Source: Deltaproteobacteria bacterium
GTDB taxonomy: Bacteria; Desulfobacterota; Binatia; Binatales; Binataceae
Reading direction: 5' to 3'
Assembly: GCA_019237115.1 (NCBI GenBank)
Contig: JAFAHS010000363.1
Coordinates: 1 to 48,142, forward strand
DNA length: 48,142 nucleotides
Shown: piece after piece, positions 18,407-27,562 of the stretch
Position numbering within the stretch: position 1 is the stretch's first letter
Layout of the letters: the number at the start of each line of letters is the position of its first letter
Notes under the pieces: generated by a model
Seen by the model: only the letters and a program-made list of their open reading frames with translations
Told to the model about the DNA's origin: nothing
The model's database searches: none
Made by a program: the position numbers and the translations under genes

Positions 18407-19180
18407 CTATCGGGCGCTGCGCGCGCGCGCCATGCGATTTGTCTCCGAGTTGTCGAGTTGAGCAGCTGCGTTGTCGCGGCCGAGAATTCGATTCAGGACC
18501 TGCCCTTCCAAAGCCCCGAATTGACGATCCCCTCGATCGCGCGGCCGCGGCAGCGACACACGAAGTTCCATCGCTATTCCACCCCGTTCAAGCATTAGGA
18601 CTCGATCGGCCAGCGCGACCGCTTCGGCACAATCGTGCGTGACCAGCACCGCGCTGAAGTCGTTCTCGATCCACAGACTCTCGATAAGGCGCTGCATCTC
18701 GATGCGGGTCAGCGCGTCGAGCGAGGCGAGCGGTTCGTCCAGCAGCATGAGGCGCGGATTGCTCGCGAGCGCACGCGCCAGTGCGACGCGCTGGCGCTGG
18801 CCGCCGGACAGAATCGCGGGCCAGTCGCGATCGCGATCCGGGAGGCCCACCATCCTGAGCGCGGCGGCCCCTCGATCGTCGTGCGCATGATCGAGGCCAA
18901 GACGTACGTTATCGATGACCCTGCGCCACGGCAGCAAACGCGCATCTTGAAACATGACACGCGCGTCGCGGTTGAGGCCGCGCAAGGGCGTGCCATCCAG
19001 CAGGATGCTTCCGGCATCTGGCGTCTCGAGACCGGCCAGCAGCCGCAGCAGCGTGCTCTTTCCCGAGCCGCTGGCACCCACGATGGCGACAAACTCGCCG
19101 GACGCGATCGTCAAATGGATTCCACGCAGAACCGCGCGCGCATCGTAGCGTTTGGCCAAGCCTGAAATCTGGACCCGCAT
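18407..19180 (-). CDS. ssuB: sulfonate ABC transporter ATPase (SsuB-like)
   Basis: 257 residues. Walker A is GASGSGKST (about residues 35-43), the Q-loop is VMFQDARLLPW, the signature is LSGGQRQRVALARAL, Walker B is LMLLDEPLASLD, and the H-loop is LVTHDCAEAVALADR. The VMFQDARLLPWRRVIDNV stretch is typical of SsuB/TauB nitrate-sulfonate-taurine importers. The start is 6 bases after the permease stop. The C-terminal 40 residues extend past the usual end and carry no recognisable domain. Confidence 0.92.
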   Translation of the reverse strand: MRVQISGLAKRYDARAVLRGIHLTIASGEFVAIVGASGSGKSTLLRLLAGLETPDAGSILLDGTPLRGLNRDARVMFQDARLLPWRRVIDNVRLGLDHAHDDRGAAALRMVGLPDRDRDWPAILSGGQRQRVALARALASNPRLMLLDEPLASLDALTRIEMQRLIESLWIENDFSAVLVTHDCAEAVALADRVLMLERGGIAMELRVSLPRPRDRGDRQFGALEGQVLNRILGRDNAAAQLDNSETNRMARARSAR

Positions 19181-19186
19181 CCCAGC

Positions 19187-19969
19187 TCACGCCGCGCGAT
19201 ACGCGGGATGCCAGCTAAGCAGTTTTCTCTCGAGCAAGCGGGTCGCGCTATCGGAGAGCTTGCCGAGCAACGCGTAAAGCAAAATCGCCAGCACCACGAT
19301 ATCGGTTTGCATGAATTCGCGAGCATTCATCGCCAGATAGCCAATCCCCGAGGTCGTCGCGATCGTCTCTGCGACGATCAGGGTGAGCCAGGTGATGCCG
19401 AGCGCATATCTGACGCCGACCATTATCGAGGGTAGCGCGCCTGGAAAGATCACCTCCCTGAAGAGCCCGAAGCCCTTGAGTCCGTAAACGCGCGCCATCT
19501 CCAAGAGGTGAGGGTCGGTATTGCGGATGCCGTGAAAGGTATTGATGTAAATCGGGAAGAACACTCCCAACCCGACCAGCACGATCTTGGCCGACTCGTC
19601 GATTCCGAACCACAGTATTACCAGCGGCAGCAGCGCCAGGTGTGGAATATTGCGAATCATCTGCACGCTGGAATCGAGCAAATCCTCGGCCAACGAAAAA
19701 ACTCCGCTCAGCACGCCCAGGCCCAGCCCGATCACGCCCCCGAGCACGAAACCCAGCGCCGCGCGCAACGCGCTAATCCGAATGTGTTCGAACAGCTCTC
19801 CCGACTTGCTCAACCGAATCGCTGCGCCGAGCACCGCCGTGGGCGCCGGTAGGATACGCGCCGGTAGATATCCGCACTGCGAAGCGAGTTGCCACGCGGC
19901 GACCAACAGCGAGGGCACCACCCACGGCAGCAGGCGCGCGGCGGCGCTCCGTTTCCATTTCGCGTTCAT
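19187..19969 (-). CDS. ssuC: sulfonate ABC transporter permease (SsuC-like)
   Basis: 260 residues of the BPD-type permease family, with about six membrane helices. The cytoplasmic coupling loop is present as EMARVYGLKGFGLFREVIFPGALPSIMVGVR (quoted only to locate it: EMARVYG to GALPSIM), preceded by PIYINTFHGIRNTDPHLL. This is the SsuC/TauC pattern. It works with the adjacent SsuB ATPase and SsuA binding protein for uptake of aliphatic sulfonates. Confidence 0.92.
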   Translation of the reverse strand: MNAKWKRSAAARLLPWVVPSLLVAAWQLASQCGYLPARILPAPTAVLGAAIRLSKSGELFEHIRISALRAALGFVLGGVIGLGLGVLSGVFSLAEDLLDSSVQMIRNIPHLALLPLVILWFGIDESAKIVLVGLGVFFPIYINTFHGIRNTDPHLLEMARVYGLKGFGLFREVIFPGALPSIMVGVRYALGITWLTLIVAETIATTSGIGYLAMNAREFMQTDIVVLAILLYALLGKLSDSATRLLERKLLSWHPAYRAA

Positions 19970-20006
19970 CTCGCTCGGACTCTTTTGTGATGGCTAGACA
20001 GCGCGT

Positions 20007-20987
20007 TCATTTCGCCGTCGGCTGCCAGACCGCGCTCGCGACCTTCTCTTTGGCCGGCAGAAGTCCAAGTGAATAGAAGATGTCGGCGATGCTCTGTTGT
20101 GCGTCGATTATCTTCTGGTTGACCGGCTGGACGCCGTAAACATGACGTGAGATGGAAGTTTGCCAGATGTTCAACGGCAGGCCGGTCGCGTCCGACAGTT
20201 GCTGCGCCGCCTCACGGGGATGCGCTTGCATCCACTGGTCGGTCTTTTTAATCTGGTCGATCACGATCTGAAGAAGCCGCGAATGCTTTTCGGCGATGGG
20301 ACGGGTGGAAACGTAGAACACCGAGTCGTCGACCAGACCGGACGCGTCGGCGAGCACTCTGGCCCCCAGGTTTAGTTGCGCGTCGGCGTAAAAAGGATCC
20401 CAAATCACCCAGGCGTCGACGCTGCCGCTCTCGAAGGCTGCCCTCGCATCTGTCGGCGAGAGACCTGCCTGTCGAATTTCGTTCAAGCCCAGGTGAGCGC
20501 GCTCGAGCGCGCGAATCAGAAGGTAGTGTGCATTCGACGCGCGGGTGAACGCAACCGTCTTGCCCTTCAGCTCGGCCAGGCTGGTTAGCTTGGAGTCTTT
20601 CGGGACCAGAACCGCTTCGCCACGCGCATTCGGAACCTCGGCGGCCAAATAAATGAGCTGCGAGTCGGCTGCCCCCTGCGCGAACACTGTCGCGGCATTG
20701 CCCGCGACGCCCAGCTCCAGCGCTCCTGCGTTGAGCGCTTCTAGCAGCGGCGGCCCGGACGGGAACTCGGCCCATCTAATCTGAACCTGAAGAGGTGCGA
20801 GGCGGCGCTCCAGCGCGCCGCTCGACTTCAAAATCAGTAGGGGCCCGCCCTTCTGATAGCCAATGCGAAGTTCGGCCAGCGGCTCCTCACCTGAACTCGG
20901 CCCCTGGGTCGCATCGAGACGCCCCACCGTGACGACGATCAACGCCAGGACCGCGGAGAAAATGATCGCACTGCTACGTTTCTTCAA
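20007..20987 (-). CDS. ssuA: sulfonate ABC transporter binding protein (SsuA-like)
   Basis: 326 residues from a TTG at 20987 that overlaps the permease stop as TTGA (20984-20987). The longer frame to 21071 would lie inside the permease gene. It starts with a signal sequence (KKRSSAIIFSAVLALIVVTVG). The mature protein has ELRIGYQKGGPLLILK, WAEFPSGPPLLEALNAGALELGVAGN, LKGKTVAFTRASNAHYLLIRAL and DAWVIWDPFYA, matching SsuA/TauA periplasmic binding proteins. It captures sulfonates for the SsuBC channel. The unusual start codon and overlap suggest tight translational coupling to the upstream permease gene. Confidence 0.88.
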   Translation of the reverse strand: MKKRSSAIIFSAVLALIVVTVGRLDATQGPSSGEEPLAELRIGYQKGGPLLILKSSGALERRLAPLQVQIRWAEFPSGPPLLEALNAGALELGVAGNAATVFAQGAADSQLIYLAAEVPNARGEAVLVPKDSKLTSLAELKGKTVAFTRASNAHYLLIRALERAHLGLNEIRQAGLSPTDARAAFESGSVDAWVIWDPFYADAQLNLGARVLADASGLVDDSVFYVSTRPIAEKHSRLLQIVIDQIKKTDQWMQAHPREAAQQLSDATGLPLNIWQTSISRHVYGVQPVNQKIIDAQQSIADIFYSLGLLPAKEKVASAVWQPTAK

Positions 20988-22450
20988 ACGATGTCGACCT
21001 CGGGTTCGTTGCCGAGTGCGAGGAACTCGGGCGCCGAGGATCCGGCAAGACGCTCCCGGCGCTTGATCCACAGGTAAAGCGGCACCCCGCTGAGCACAAT
21101 CAAAAGACCGAACAGGCTATACGCAGGCTTGACCAGTATCAGGTCGATCAGGATAGCGGCCGAGCCGAGGATGTGTGCCGCAGGAACGTACGGATACCCC
21201 CAGGCCCGGTAGGGCCGACGCGCGTGCGGCTTTCTGATTCGCAGCAAGAACACCGCCGCGATGGTGAGTATCCCGAACAGGGCGCCGGCCGCACCCATGT
21301 AGTTGAGGAGATCGCCGAAATCGCCCGACAGGGCGAGCGTCGAAGCCCACAGCGCCTGCAGCGTAAGCGCGACACTCGGAACCGAGGCCTCATTGAGCCG
21401 GGACGCCGCGGCAAAGAACACTCGATCGCGCGCCATCACGAACATCAAGCGGGCGCCGCCCAGAATCAAACCATTGAGGCAACCGACCGTCGAAATCATC
21501 ACCAGCAGCGAAGTAAGCCGGGCGCCGGCAGAGCCCCACAGCACTTCCATCGTGGCCGCCGCGACTCTACCCGCCTGCGCGCCGGAAATGCCGCGGGCAA
21601 AGGCGGTTGTCGCGGCAGGATTGCCAAGCAACGGCAGTTGCGAGAGGTACGCCAGGTTGGTCAGCAGATACAGCACGATCACGATCCCGGCGCCGCTGAT
21701 TAGGGCAAGCGGCAAGGCGCGTCCGGGATCGCGCACCTCAGCTCCGAGCGCAATCAGATTTTCGGATCCGCCCAGCGAGAAGAGCGCGCCGATCATCGCG
21801 GCACCAAAAGCCGGAAGCACGCTAAAGGAAAACCCGGCCGGGCCGCGGAAGGCGGACCAGCCCCCAAAGTTAGCGCGCAGCGCCTCCTGATTGGGCGCAA
21901 TCGCAAGCGCAAAGATGACGATAGCCAGCAGTGCCACCATCTTGGTGATGGTGAAAAGGTTCTGCACCGTGCGTCCTGCGTGAATCCCGCGCAGGTTGAG
22001 GGCGGTGAGCAGAAAGATCAGCCCAACTGCGACCAGCCTCTCACCCGGCACCGCCACGAATCCCAGGCGCCAGTCCGAATGGACCATCGGCAAGATGACT
22101 CCGAGATACTTGGCGAACACAATCGCGACCGCGGCAACCGAACCGGTATGAATCACCACCGCCACGGTCCAGCCGAACAGAAAAGAGCACATCCTGCCAT
22201 AGGCCTCGCGCACGAAGAGATATTGTGCGCCAGCGGCAGGCATCATGGCGGCCAATTCCGCAACGGTCAGCGCCCCCGTAAGACTCATCGCGGAGGCGGC
22301 GACCCATACCATCAACAACAGAGCGGGCGAGCGGACTTCGCGCGCGATACCCGTAGATACGATAAAGATGCCGGACCCGATCGTGGTACCGGCGACTATC
22401 GCGAGCGCATCGAACAGCGAAAGGCGCGCCTGTAGCCGTCGATCATCCAT
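20984..22450 (-). CDS. APC superfamily amino-acid permease
   Basis: 488 residues with about 12 membrane helices. The first helix carries the APC substrate-binding signature GTTIGSGIFIVSTGIA (about residues 22-37). Others include the LTVAELAAMMPAAGAQYLFV and GGSENLIALGAEVRDPGRALP regions, typical of LAT/SteT-like exchangers and amino-acid transporters. It is the first gene of the unit that continues with SsuA, SsuC and SsuB and is preceded by the sulfur-regulon dyad (site B). A sulfur amino acid or taurine-like substrate is a reasonable but unproven guess. A small perfect hairpin (CGCTGG/CCAGCG, 22474-22490) lies in its leader. Confidence 0.85.
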   Translation of the reverse strand: MDDRRLQARLSLFDALAIVAGTTIGSGIFIVSTGIAREVRSPALLLMVWVAASAMSLTGALTVAELAAMMPAAGAQYLFVREAYGRMCSFLFGWTVAVVIHTGSVAAVAIVFAKYLGVILPMVHSDWRLGFVAVPGERLVAVGLIFLLTALNLRGIHAGRTVQNLFTITKMVALLAIVIFALAIAPNQEALRANFGGWSAFRGPAGFSFSVLPAFGAAMIGALFSLGGSENLIALGAEVRDPGRALPLALISGAGIVIVLYLLTNLAYLSQLPLLGNPAATTAFARGISGAQAGRVAAATMEVLWGSAGARLTSLLVMISTVGCLNGLILGGARLMFVMARDRVFFAAASRLNEASVPSVALTLQALWASTLALSGDFGDLLNYMGAAGALFGILTIAAVFLLRIRKPHARRPYRAWGYPYVPAAHILGSAAILIDLILVKPAYSLFGLLIVLSGVPLYLWIKRRERLAGSSAPEFLALGNEPEVDIV

Positions 22451-22558
22451 GGTCCGGCTCGTAGTGAGTTAACCGCTGGCTCCTCCAGCGATGACGACCA
22501 CGGTGGGAGGGGAATTTGAAGAAGAGCTTCTCACTTAGTACGTTATCGATAATTCGAG

Positions 22559-22583
22559 TAATTCTATTGACTTAGCAGACTAA
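22559..22583 (-). promoter_or_regulatory. 25-bp dyad sulfur-regulon element, site B (permease-ssuACB operon)
   Basis: Read on the minus strand: TTAGTC, 13 bases containing AAGTCAAT, then GAATTA. It has the same half-site spacing as site A and lies 109 bases before the permease start. A run of AT-rich sequence on its distal side (about 22540-22560) resembles the flank of site E. Confidence 0.6.
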
Positions 22584-23032
22584 TCCGTTCATGACAAGTT
22601 CAAGTGCGAAAACGATCTCTGAGAATTGTTAAGGAAATCAGGAAATTGAGGCGTCTATGCTCTGACGCGCATACTAGCGAGGACGAAACCTGCCCATGAT
22701 TTTCGCGATTGGCACCTGGCTGAACGCAATTCCCGATTCGCGATCTATTCGTCCCACCGTGGCCGCGCCGCGAGTCCGCGGGTTTCGGCTATGGAAGGAA
22801 GCAGGGCCTAGAAAAAGAGGAGCCGGAGGGCAGCCGCAGTTGCGGGCTACCCGGTTGGTTGCCCTGATATCGGCGAAGCGAGGTCGGACCAAGAGAAACG
22901 ACGACGCTCAGGATCTCCTTGCACCGTCGATTTTCGATTCGAGGAATGCCGCAAGCAAAGAGCGATTTTTCCCGCGACCGGATATTTCGGCGACTTCAGG
23001 GGCAAGTCCGGCCGCGCGCGTCGAATCTCGGG
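22584..23032. other. intergenic region, no gene recognised
   Basis: About 450 bases between site B and the SDR remnant. Open frames on both strands are rich in Arg and Pro and match nothing I know. I see no RNA gene or repeat. Confidence 0.5.
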
Positions 23033-23494
23033 TCAGAATTTTTCCCTAAATGGACGAACTTCGAGCGCCTGAGTCCACGAACTGGGATCTTGATGAACCA
23101 AGTGCCAGTAAGTTTCAGCGATTGCTTCTGGCTTCAACATCGCGTCCGGAGCCAATCCGCGAATTTCGCGCCCGGGGATTTTGATGGCCCCGTCGACGTT
23201 TATCCATGCTACATGGATTCCTTTAGGTCCCAGGTCACGCGCAAGCGATTCTGCCAGACCTCGCATCGCGAATTTTGCGGGACCGAATGCAGCCGACTTT
23301 GGACCCGCCTTCACGCCCGCGGTCGCTCCTGTGAACAGAATCGCGCCCCGTCCCCGCGCGATCATCTCCGGGACGACGGCCTTCGCACTGACGAACGCAC
23401 CGAATGCATTCACTCGCCACGACAGCCCGCGTTATTATAAAAGCACCTCGGGCGCACCGAGGCGCTCGCGGATCAGGTGGAAGGCAGCTTCGAT
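23033..23494 (-). pseudogene. short-chain dehydrogenase remnant, fused and frame-broken
   Basis: The C-terminal part is clear: GAFVSAKAVVPEMIARGRGAILFTGATAG, AKFAMRGLAESLARDLGPKGIHVAWINVDGAI (families of SDR with F in place of the catalytic Tyr). Upstream, two pieces of the same SDR survive. IEAAFHLIRERLGAPEVLL is in the frame of the preceding Rieske gene. YNNAGCRGE, the NNAG strand-4 motif, is in the next frame and runs through the first stops. About 20 residues between NNAG and WRVNAFGAF are missing, and the whole Rossmann N-terminus is gone. The gene cannot make a functional dehydrogenase. Confidence 0.8.
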
Positions 23495-24223
23495 CTGAGC
23501 TCCGGCATCGATTCTGACGTTGCAGGGTGGTCCGAAAGTGGCCACGTGCCAGGCATCTTCAGGGTCTAAGACGGGAGCCGAGTTTTCTTCGGATGTTTTT
23601 TGACCCCGCGCAGAGGTCGGCGACGGAAGGTGGTTGGGAATCCAGCGGCTCACCTGTATCGCGCCACTGGGCCGCTCCAGGCGGGTTTCAAATTTGCCCT
23701 GCCGGATTGCTTCGGAGCCAATCGTACCCCGATGCAGGTAGCCAAGATGAAGCATGTCCATCAGATTGTCGATCAGTAACTGATACCCCGCCTCTACGAA
23801 TAGCCGCTCCCCTTTGAAATTCCAGCCCGGCTCCCCGAGCCCCGCAAAGACTTCGTCGACGATCTGCGATGAATCAGCAAGCGCCTCGTCCCCGATCCAA
23901 ACCCAAATCAAGTGCCGGCGTTCGATTACCGGATATGCTCGTATGTTCGAATTTGGCGGTGCAGCCTGGCCGGGCGCCCAAACACATTTTCCGCCACTAT
24001 CGTAGGTAAACCCGTGATAGCGGCACTGGATGTTATCGCCGCTGACCCGGCCCAGCGACAATGGCACCATTCGATGAGCGCAACGATCCCGAAGCGCAGC
24101 CACGCTTCCATTTTCGCGGCGAAAAAAGACCAATGGCTCGTTGAGAATGACCAGCGGAAAAGGCTTCTGCGTTACCTCATGATCGAATGCAGCGGCGTAC
24201 CAGCAGTTGGTTGGAAACATCAT
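23495..24223 (-). pseudogene. vanillate-demethylase-type Rieske oxygenase, C-terminally truncated
   Basis: The first 243 codons encode a VanA-like oxygenase. It has MMFPTNCWYAAAFDHEV, the Rieske site C48-A-H50 and C67-R-Y-H70, and the mononuclear iron motif DNLMDMLHLGYLH. The family continues for roughly 100 residues after PPCNVRIDAG. Here the sequence switches in frame to an SDR (IEAAFHLIRERLGAPEV) and ends at TAATAA (to 23435). A deletion therefore fused this gene to the following dehydrogenase gene. Both halves are probably inactive. Confidence 0.8.
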
Positions 24224-24608
24224 TCAGCTCCAAGGTCGAGAGCGTTCCGTTATTCGTCTTCGAAACATGCCTGGAACGGATTGGCCCGGGCGCGTTCCGG
24301 AAGTAAAATTCAGGTGAATCAGGGGAATCCAGTCAGACCGAGTCCACGCCCTGGGCTCTGTCTTCGCGGACGTTTCTGTATCGTTTTTCGGGAGAACCAA
24401 CTTCACCGAACGCTTGTCATGCGGTTCTGGGGCAGACGCTGCAAACGACGAAGGCGAGACAACCCGCCAACCCGCTTGGTGTTTCCCGGTCTGGAGCTCT
24501 CGGTAGAGCAAGTCTGGTTGTTCGGTGTCGCTTCGGACGCTTCCGATTTTTCGCCCTTTCAGTCTCCTACACTCGAAGGCCTTTTCTACGACCAACTGCC
24601 GTTGGCGA
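24224..24608. other. intergenic region, no gene recognised
   Basis: About 385 bases between the truncated Rieske gene and the dyad upstream of tauD. A 143-codon minus-strand frame covers it but has no family signature, and it contains the regulatory dyad. I do not call it. Confidence 0.45.
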
Positions 24609-24633
24609 TTAATCGAGTGACTCGATAGACTTA
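24609..24633 (+). promoter_or_regulatory. 25-bp dyad sulfur-regulon element, site F (tauD)
   Basis: TTAATC, 13 bases (containing GACTCGAT), then GACTTA. It has the same 6-13-6 geometry as sites A, B, C and E, with one mismatch in the left half. It lies 63 bases before the TauD-like start, on the same strand. Confidence 0.6.
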
Positions 24634-24696
24634 CATTATTTATTGAAGCTGACAATGGCGAGGCCCCGAGGCGAACGCAGCAGACGCTAACGTGGA

Positions 24697-25530
24697 ATGA
24701 TGAGAAGGAGTCCGTTATCGGTTCAAAAGATCAGTCCATCAATCGGGGGCGAGATCGGCGACATCGACCTTTCCGGAGGCGTCACCGATGCGTTACTAGC
24801 GGACCTTCGAGAAGCACTTCTGGACAACTTAGTCATTTTCTTCCGCGATCAGCACCTGACACCCGCCCAACACAAGGCGTTCGGACGGCGATTCGGTCAG
24901 CTCCATATTCATCCTGCACCCCTAGGTGTACTGGACGGGCACCCTGAGATCGTCGTGGTACAGGCGGACGCAAACTCCACCCAGGTCGCCGGCGAAGAAT
25001 GGCATTCCGATGTGTCCTGTGATGTCGAGCCGCCAATGGGTTCCATGCTCTACCTCACCGAAGTCCCCGCAACCGGTGGCGACACCCTCTTCGCTAGCAT
25101 GTATTCGGCGTATGAAGCCCTCTCGGATTCGATGCAGCATTTTCTCGCCGGCCTGACTGCAACCCACGATGGGGCACGTAACTATGCGGGGCGCCGGACC
25201 GATCCGAAGCGCAAGGCCGAGTACCCGTCCGCAGAGCATCCGGTGGTACGAACACATCCCGAGACAGGCCGCAACGCGCTCTTTGTGAACCCACTCTTCA
25301 CCACTCGAATCGTCCAGCTCCGCAAACTGGAAAGCGACTCGCTTCTGCGAATGCTGTTTAGGCACATCGAGAATCCCGAATTCCAATGCCGGTTTCGCTG
25401 GAAAAGGAACTCATTGGCGTTCTGGGATAATCGCTGCACGCAGCACCTGGCTCTGTGGGATTACTACCCACAACGCCGCTATGGTCATCGTGTTACGATC
25501 GCGGGCGACCGCCCCTTTTATCGCCAATGA
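24697..25530 (+). CDS. tauD: TauD/TfdA family 2-oxoglutarate dioxygenase
   Basis: 277 residues, the TauD length. The iron triad is complete: H103-x-D105 in EEWHSDVS and H250 in CTQHLALWDYY. The 2-oxoglutarate Arg is R261 or R265 in RRYGHRVTI. Start-region motifs SIGGEIGDIDLS and LVIFFRDQHLTPAQHKAFGRRFG are typical. It would hydroxylate taurine or another alkyl sulfonate or sulfate ester so that sulfite or sulfate is released. It is a single gene; the upstream dyad element supports sulfur control. An insertion sequence lies 67 bases after its stop. Confidence 0.92.
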   Translation: MMRRSPLSVQKISPSIGGEIGDIDLSGGVTDALLADLREALLDNLVIFFRDQHLTPAQHKAFGRRFGQLHIHPAPLGVLDGHPEIVVVQADANSTQVAGEEWHSDVSCDVEPPMGSMLYLTEVPATGGDTLFASMYSAYEALSDSMQHFLAGLTATHDGARNYAGRRTDPKRKAEYPSAEHPVVRTHPETGRNALFVNPLFTTRIVQLRKLESDSLLRMLFRHIENPEFQCRFRWKRNSLAFWDNRCTQHLALWDYYPQRRYGHRVTIAGDRPFYRQ

Positions 25531-25593
25531 GCAGCTCGGTGGGGCTTAGAGTCCGAAACGTCCACAAAGAGAGCACCCTGGATCATAGGTCCC

Positions 25594-25597
25594 CTAG
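25594..25597. repeat. possible 4-bp target duplication, left
   Basis: CTAG immediately outside the left end of the insertion sequence is repeated at 27545-27548. Because CTAG is itself palindromic, it could instead belong to the terminal inverted repeats. Confidence 0.45.
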
Positions 25598-25617
25598 CTA
25601 ATTTGCGGTGCAAAAGT
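25598..25617 (+). repeat. insertion sequence, left terminal inverted repeat
   Basis: The left end reads CTAATTTGCGGTGCAAAAGT. It pairs with the right end at 27525-27544 with 3 mismatches in 20. Confidence 0.8.
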
Positions 25618-25675
25618 GTTTTTTCGATACGGGCCCGCGGTTGGGCAAATGGGCTGAGCAACGAACTGCAGTCGC

Positions 25676-27089
25676 TCAGCGTTGCGGGGCCGTGATCAGA
25701 ACCCAGAGATCGTTACTGACTACGCCCCAACCGACCCAGCGCTTGATTCCGTTCATGCCCCGGTAGCGGCAGCGGCGCAAACCGTCGCGGCGTTTGAGCA
25801 CACTGATGCGACCTTCGCAGCCGGCGCGCAGCCGCTGGCCGCGGCGGAACCAGCGCTGATGCTGCTCGCGAGCTTGCTCCGGCCCAGGTCTGCCGAGCGC
25901 GGGGATGCAGACCTTGGTGACTCCCGCCTCCTTTGCCGCGCGCTTGTTGGCGGCTGACCAGAAGCCCCGATCCGCTGCCAGCAGGCGCGGTGCCTGGCCG
26001 AACACCCGACGATGAGCGTCGAGCGTGGGAACCACCAGGGTCCGATCTTCCGGCCGCCGCTCGTAAACCTGATAGTCGACTACCATCTGGTTTTCGGCCT
26101 CCTGGATCTTGACCAGCTTGCCGAACTCGGTGGGTTTGGCGGCTTTGCCCTTGCGGATCGCCTCGGTATGGGACTCGAACAAGCTGAAGAGTTTGTCGGG
26201 ATAGTGGAGGTCGCCCTTAAACACACGCACGCGAGTCTGGGCGATGACCCGGCGTACCAGGGGCAGAAAGTGCTCAAGTTCTGCGCGTGCGCCCGCTGCC
26301 TCCAGCCGCCCGCGTTCGCCGAGCACCTTTCGAGCGCCGGTGAGCAGCTCCGCACCGACCCGCTCAGCATCGCGCACGGTGCTGCGCACCGTCGCCAGGA
26401 GCCGGCGATACCCGCGTTCCAGCCGCTGCCGCGCATCCGGACCGCGGCTGCGCGCCGCCCGCGCAATCTCCAACCCCCGATGGGTGGTGGCGCGCATCCC
26501 GGTCGCGCAGTTTCGCGCCGACCACTCCGGTAGCTTGTTCAATGCGCTTAAGCGCCCGCCCCAGCACTCGCACCCCGTCGGCCAACAGCTGCGAATCGGT
26601 GGGATAACGAATGTCGGTCTCGACTACCGTGGTATCGACCCGCGCGCGCCGACCCACGATCAGCTTTTGCTCGCGCGCGATCTGAAGAAGACGGTCGTGA
26701 ATTGCCTCGACCCCTTCGCTGCCAATCACCGCCGAGAGCCTAAGCAAAGTCTTGGCATCCGGAACCTTCTCGAAGTACACCCGCACCAGTTGGCGGTAGA
26801 CCAGGCTGGCGCGCACCTCGCGCTCGGTCTCCTCGAAACTCCAGCCCCTCAGCCGCTTGAGCACCAACATGCGCAGTGCCACCTCGACCGGCGTGCCCGG
26901 ACGGCCGTGGGTGCGGCTCCGGGGTCGGCGCTTGGCCATCCGCACCGCCACCGCCTCCATCAATCGCTCGTCGGCCAACAGCTGATCAAGACGCTCCAGG
27001 GCAGGCTCTACCAGCCCCTCCACCAGCTTCTCCAGCGGGCCGATGACGGTCTCAAACAGATTGCGCTGACCGTGGCTGCGCGTGATCAT
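25676..27089 (-). pseudogene. ISNCY family transposase, one frameshift
   Basis: Two overlapping frames together give one transposase of about 470 residues. The N-terminal frame (27089 down to about 26500) has RPRSRTHGRPGTPVEVALRM, REVRASLVYRQLVRV, KVPDAKTLLRLSAVIG and ARVDTTVVETDIRYPTDSQLL. The C-terminal frame (to 25676) continues RATTHRGLEIARAARSRG, KPTEFGKLVKIQEAENQMVV, RLLAADRGFWSAANKRAA and CEGRISVLKRRDGLRRCRY. All are characteristic of ISNCY transposases. The junction is at three C (26498-26500, plus strand); two C would restore RDRMRATTH. There is no slippery A run, so programmed frameshifting is unlikely. Confidence 0.85.
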
Positions 27090-27406
27090 CGCCGCCGCCG
27101 CTTCTGCTTGTTCTCCAGGCCCAACCGCCGCGCGTTGCCCTCCGCGATCTCCTGTCCCAGCTCCCGATAGCGCCGGTAGGCCGCCACCCCGGCTGCGACC
27201 TGGTCGCGCAGCTCGTCGGGTACATAGATGTTACGCGTGTGTCCGTGCTCACCGCGGGTCAGATAGAACACCGGCCCGTGCTTCTCGCCGCCGGTGGCAC
27301 AATGACAGGTAGGCTTGCCGCAGCGGCGATAGACCGTGCCGAGGCTGCCCCACAGCATCGTTTCGGTAGCCACCACCACCGCCTCAACCAGCTTCTGCTT
27401 CGCCAT
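27086..27406 (-). CDS. small IS-associated protein (DUF6788-like)
   Basis: 106 residues. The core GSLGTVYRRCGKPTCHCATGG and GPVFYLTRGEHGHTRNIYVPDELRDQV has the CGKPxCxC cysteine pair seen in small proteins encoded beside ISNCY-like transposases. It overlaps the transposase start by 4 bases (ATGA at 27086-27089), so the two are co-translated. A strongly basic tail (NKQKRRRR) suggests nucleic-acid binding. Its role in transposition is unknown. Confidence 0.7.
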   Translation of the reverse strand: MAKQKLVEAVVVATETMLWGSLGTVYRRCGKPTCHCATGGEKHGPVFYLTRGEHGHTRNIYVPDELRDQVAAGVAAYRRYRELGQEIAEGNARRLGLENKQKRRRR

Positions 27407-27524
27407 TCGCTGTACAGAGGTACTCTTTACAGATTGACGACGGTCATGTCAATCACCTGTCAAATCCGTCGAACGGTCAGTTCTCGCAACTGGTCGCTTT
27501 GGAAACCGCTGAGGATAGTGCGCT

Positions 27525-27544
27525 ACTTTCGCACCGGAAATTAT
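27525..27544 (-). repeat. insertion sequence, right terminal inverted repeat
   Basis: Read on the minus strand it is ATAATTTCCGGTGCGAAAGT, the partner of the left end. It is followed outward by CTAG (27545-27548). Confidence 0.8.
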
Positions 27545-27562
27545 CTAGTTTCCGCTGAATAA

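Larger units (their letters stand above)
25598..27544 (-). mobile_element. ISNCY-type insertion sequence, about 1.95 kb
   Basis: The element is bounded by near-perfect inverted repeats and flanked by CTAG on both sides. It carries a frameshifted ISNCY-type transposase and a small upstream gene on the minus strand. Its right end falls 15 bases short of the esterase stop (27563), so insertion spared that gene. The transposase break suggests it no longer moves on its own, unless the break is an assembly error. Confidence 0.82.

Noticed and set aside
22474..22490. hairpin in the permease leader as a riboswitch or attenuator
   Set aside because: A 6-base stem with a 5-base loop alone is common by chance; no conserved riboswitch core or T tract is visible.
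24224..24655. 143-codon minus-strand frame between the Rieske remnant and tauD
   Set aside because: No family signature, and it contains the regulatory dyad at 24609-24633.
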